From positions 183,598 through 247,597 of the forward strand of contig NZ_JAMZEK010000005.1 in assembly GCF_024158035.1 (NCBI RefSeq): a stretch of 64,000 nucleotides of DNA, in the 5' to 3' direction. Source of the stretch: Dyella lutea (GTDB taxonomy: Bacteria > Pseudomonadota > Gammaproteobacteria > Xanthomonadales > Rhodanobacteraceae). The notes under the pieces are model-generated. The model did not search any database and had not been told where the DNA came from. It saw nothing but the letters and a program-made list of their open reading frames with translations. Made by a program: the position numbers and the translations under genes. Positions 62,536-64,000 of this stretch are shown in pieces. The number at the start of each line of letters is the position of its first letter. Position 1 is the stretch's first letter.

Positions 62536-63811
62536 GCTGCGCTTTCGCCTCGTCGTCTCCTTCGCGCTGTTCGGCTTCGGCCTCAGCGCGTTGTTTGCCG
62601 TGGCCGCGCTCAATATCCGCACCCGCGTCGAAGACCAGTTGGTCAATGCCAGCCTGCTCGACGATGCCAAGTACTCCAATCACTACGCGCAGGAACATCC
62701 GAACGCCCCGGGGGCCGGTTCGCGTCTGATCACCGGCATGGTCAAGAGTGACCGCACGCTATACAAGGCGCCATTGCCCTGGCAGAACCTCGGCACAGGG
62801 GTCCATGACATCCACGAGGCCGACCCCGACGACGGTGGCCGGATCCACCACTACAAGCTGGCCGTGTATCGCGAAAACGGCATCATCAGCTTCGTCCGGT
62901 ACGACGTCTCGCGCGAGGAGCTTGGCAAGCAGCAACTGCTGGTCAGTGTCATCGGTGCCGTATTCCTGTTCGGCCTGCTCTCGCTGGCGATCGGCCTGTG
63001 GCTGTCGCGCAAGGTGCTCAAGCCGGTCAGTCAGCTGGCGCAGCGGCTGCGCGAGTTCCGTCGGCTGGGCAAGGCCGAGCCACTGGCGCCGGAGTTCGCC
63101 GACGACGAGGTGGGCGAGCTGGCGCAGGCGCTGGACGACTACGCCGCACGACTGACCTCGATGGTCGAGCGCGACCGCGAGTTCAACTCCGACGTCAGCC
63201 ACGAACTGCGCACCCCGCTGGCGGTGATCGCCAGCACCACCGAGCTGCTGCAGGGCTCGCCCGACCTCACGCCGAAACTGGCCGAGCGGCTCAAGCGCAT
63301 CGAGCGCGCCTCGCGCCAGGCCACCGAGCTGATCGAGGCGTTGCTGCTGTTGTCGCGCGCCGAGCGGCGCGGGCCAACCCGCGGCGAAACCACCGATGTG
63401 GCCAAGGTGGCGGGCGACGTCATCGAGAGCCAGCGTCCGCAGATCCGCGACAAGCCGATCGCCGTGCACCTGGACGTGCGCACGTCGGTCAGCGTGAACG
63501 CGCCGGCTTCGGTACTTGCGGTGGCGCTGACCAACCTGATCGGCAACGCGATCAAGTACACGCTGGAAGGCGAGGTGCGGGTGGAGGTCGACGCCAACGG
63601 CATCCAGGTGATCGACACCGGTCCGGGGATCAAGCCGGAAGATGCCGAGCGGCTGTTCCAGCGCGGCGTGCGCGGAGAAGGCGCCGGCGGCAGCGGTGCC
63701 GGCCTGGGCCTGGCGATCGTGCGGCGCCTGTGCGAACTGTACGGCTGGCAGGTGGCGATGCGGCCACGCAGCGACCGCAACGGCGCCATCGCGAGCCTCG
63801 TGTTCGGCTGA
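62519..63811 (+). CDS. Sensor histidine kinase
   Basis: 430 residues from ATG 62519. TM1 (about 10-32), a periplasmic sensor of about 107 residues, TM2 (about 141-162), a HAMP domain, then HisKA with FNSDVSHELRTPLAV (His228), and the catalytic domain with NLIGNAIKYT (N box), DTGPGIKPED (G1) and GAGLGLAIVRRL (G2). The sensor region has scattered His and acidic residues (HDIHEADPDDGGRIHHY, about 96-112) that could bind a cation. It is the partner of the upstream response regulator. Confidence 0.95.
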   Translation: MQSRRKLRFRLVVSFALFGFGLSALFAVAALNIRTRVEDQLVNASLLDDAKYSNHYAQEHPNAPGAGSRLITGMVKSDRTLYKAPLPWQNLGTGVHDIHEADPDDGGRIHHYKLAVYRENGIISFVRYDVSREELGKQQLLVSVIGAVFLFGLLSLAIGLWLSRKVLKPVSQLAQRLREFRRLGKAEPLAPEFADDEVGELAQALDDYAARLTSMVERDREFNSDVSHELRTPLAVIASTTELLQGSPDLTPKLAERLKRIERASRQATELIEALLLLSRAERRGPTRGETTDVAKVAGDVIESQRPQIRDKPIAVHLDVRTSVSVNAPASVLAVALTNLIGNAIKYTLEGEVRVEVDANGIQVIDTGPGIKPEDAERLFQRGVRGEGAGGSGAGLGLAIVRRLCELYGWQVAMRPRSDRNGAIASLVFG

Positions 63812-63824
63812 TCCGCTTGCCGCT

Positions 63825-63902
63825 GTAGGAGCCCGCTCGCGGGCGATGCTTTTCGCTCTGAATCGACATCAAAGCCGAGAGCATCGCCCGCGAGCGGGCT
63901 CC
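63825..63902. repeat. REP doublet (BIME-like) downstream of the histidine kinase
   Basis: Two 23-bp arms (63828-63850 and 63880-63902) are perfect inverted repeats separated by 29 bp. Each arm also folds on itself (GCCCGC-TC-GCGGGC). The left arm is preceded by GTAG, the foot of GTAG-type REPs associated with RAYT transposases; the right copy reads ATAAG there. No RAYT gene is in the window. It may also stop or stabilise the transcript of the two-component operon. From 63903 to 64000 I see no supported gene. Confidence 0.85.
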
Positions 63903-64000
63903 TTATGTCTCGATTCTGGTCCGGCAACGGACGAGAATCCCCGACTGATCATCGGAGGGGACGAGGTGACGCCGACGGGCTCCCGAGGCTTTGCGCCTGC

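Noticed and set aside
63966..64000. GTG at 63966 with GGAGGGG upstream, a possible gene start at the right edge
   Set aside because: Only 11 codons lie inside the window, so nothing supports a coding call.

Overview
This is a chromosomal window of about 67% GC from a gammaproteobacterium, most likely Xanthomonadales and within it Rhodanobacteraceae (Rhodanobacter, Dyella, Frateuria or Luteibacter type). The placement is an inference from gene content and order: ponA/mrcA divergent from pilMNOPQ, rph-rdgB-hemW, gmk/rpoZ/spoT, a full MoxR-Bat operon, citrate synthase behind a type B L31 gene, and a Xanthomonadales-style GTAG REP element. I see no insertion sequence, prophage, integrase, plasmid gene or CRISPR array. 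It reads as core genome with small accessory islands.

Layout. 1-7.4 kb: the start of pepQ, a PilZ protein with a DUF1631 protein (cyclic-di-GMP flavour), then a Ser/Thr phospho-signalling group of PP2C phosphatase, LysM/TPR lipoprotein, transmembrane Hanks kinase with a C-terminal HAMP, and FHA protein. 7.5-22.6 kb: hemW, rdgB, rph, divergent yicC-gmk, the mlaFEDCB operon facing mlaA, rpoZ-spoT, ridA, recG and a nucleoside hydrolase. 22.6-33.3 kb: rpmE2, gltA, an unassigned conserved protein, PBP1A, and the type IV pilus operon pilMNOPQ. 33.3-40.4 kb: MoxR-DUF58-DUF4381-BatA-BatB/C-BatD, overlapping by 4 bp at every junction.

40.4-57.1 kb is a mixed region: macro-domain protein, MarR regulator, M28 peptidase, MscL, FAH-family hydrolase, a four-gene MacAB-like exporter, EamA transporter, Ada-like alkyl-transferase, a small Rieske protein, an SLC13 transporter, trmB and a large FecR/DUF6600 envelope protein. 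57.3-64 kb: tRNA-Gly(CCC), a rimB-like gene with rimK, a secreted protein with a BlaI repressor and an M56-TonB fusion, an unusual 327-bp intergenic region, an OmpR-type two-component pair and a REP doublet.

How the genes work together. The Mla genes move phospholipid between outer and inner membrane. PilMNOPQ and PBP1A link pilus secretin assembly to peptidoglycan synthesis. Gmk, RpoZ and SpoT form the guanine-nucleotide/(p)ppGpp axis, here split by the mla block. RimB/RimK modify ribosomal protein S6. The strongest leads are: spoT with no ATG/GTG/TTG start between rpoZ and its conserved N-terminus; a MlaD with two tandem MCE domains; a kinase whose HAMP is C-terminal with no effector after it; and a candidate short RNA with repeated GTTAACC motifs and a C9 tract before the two-component genes.
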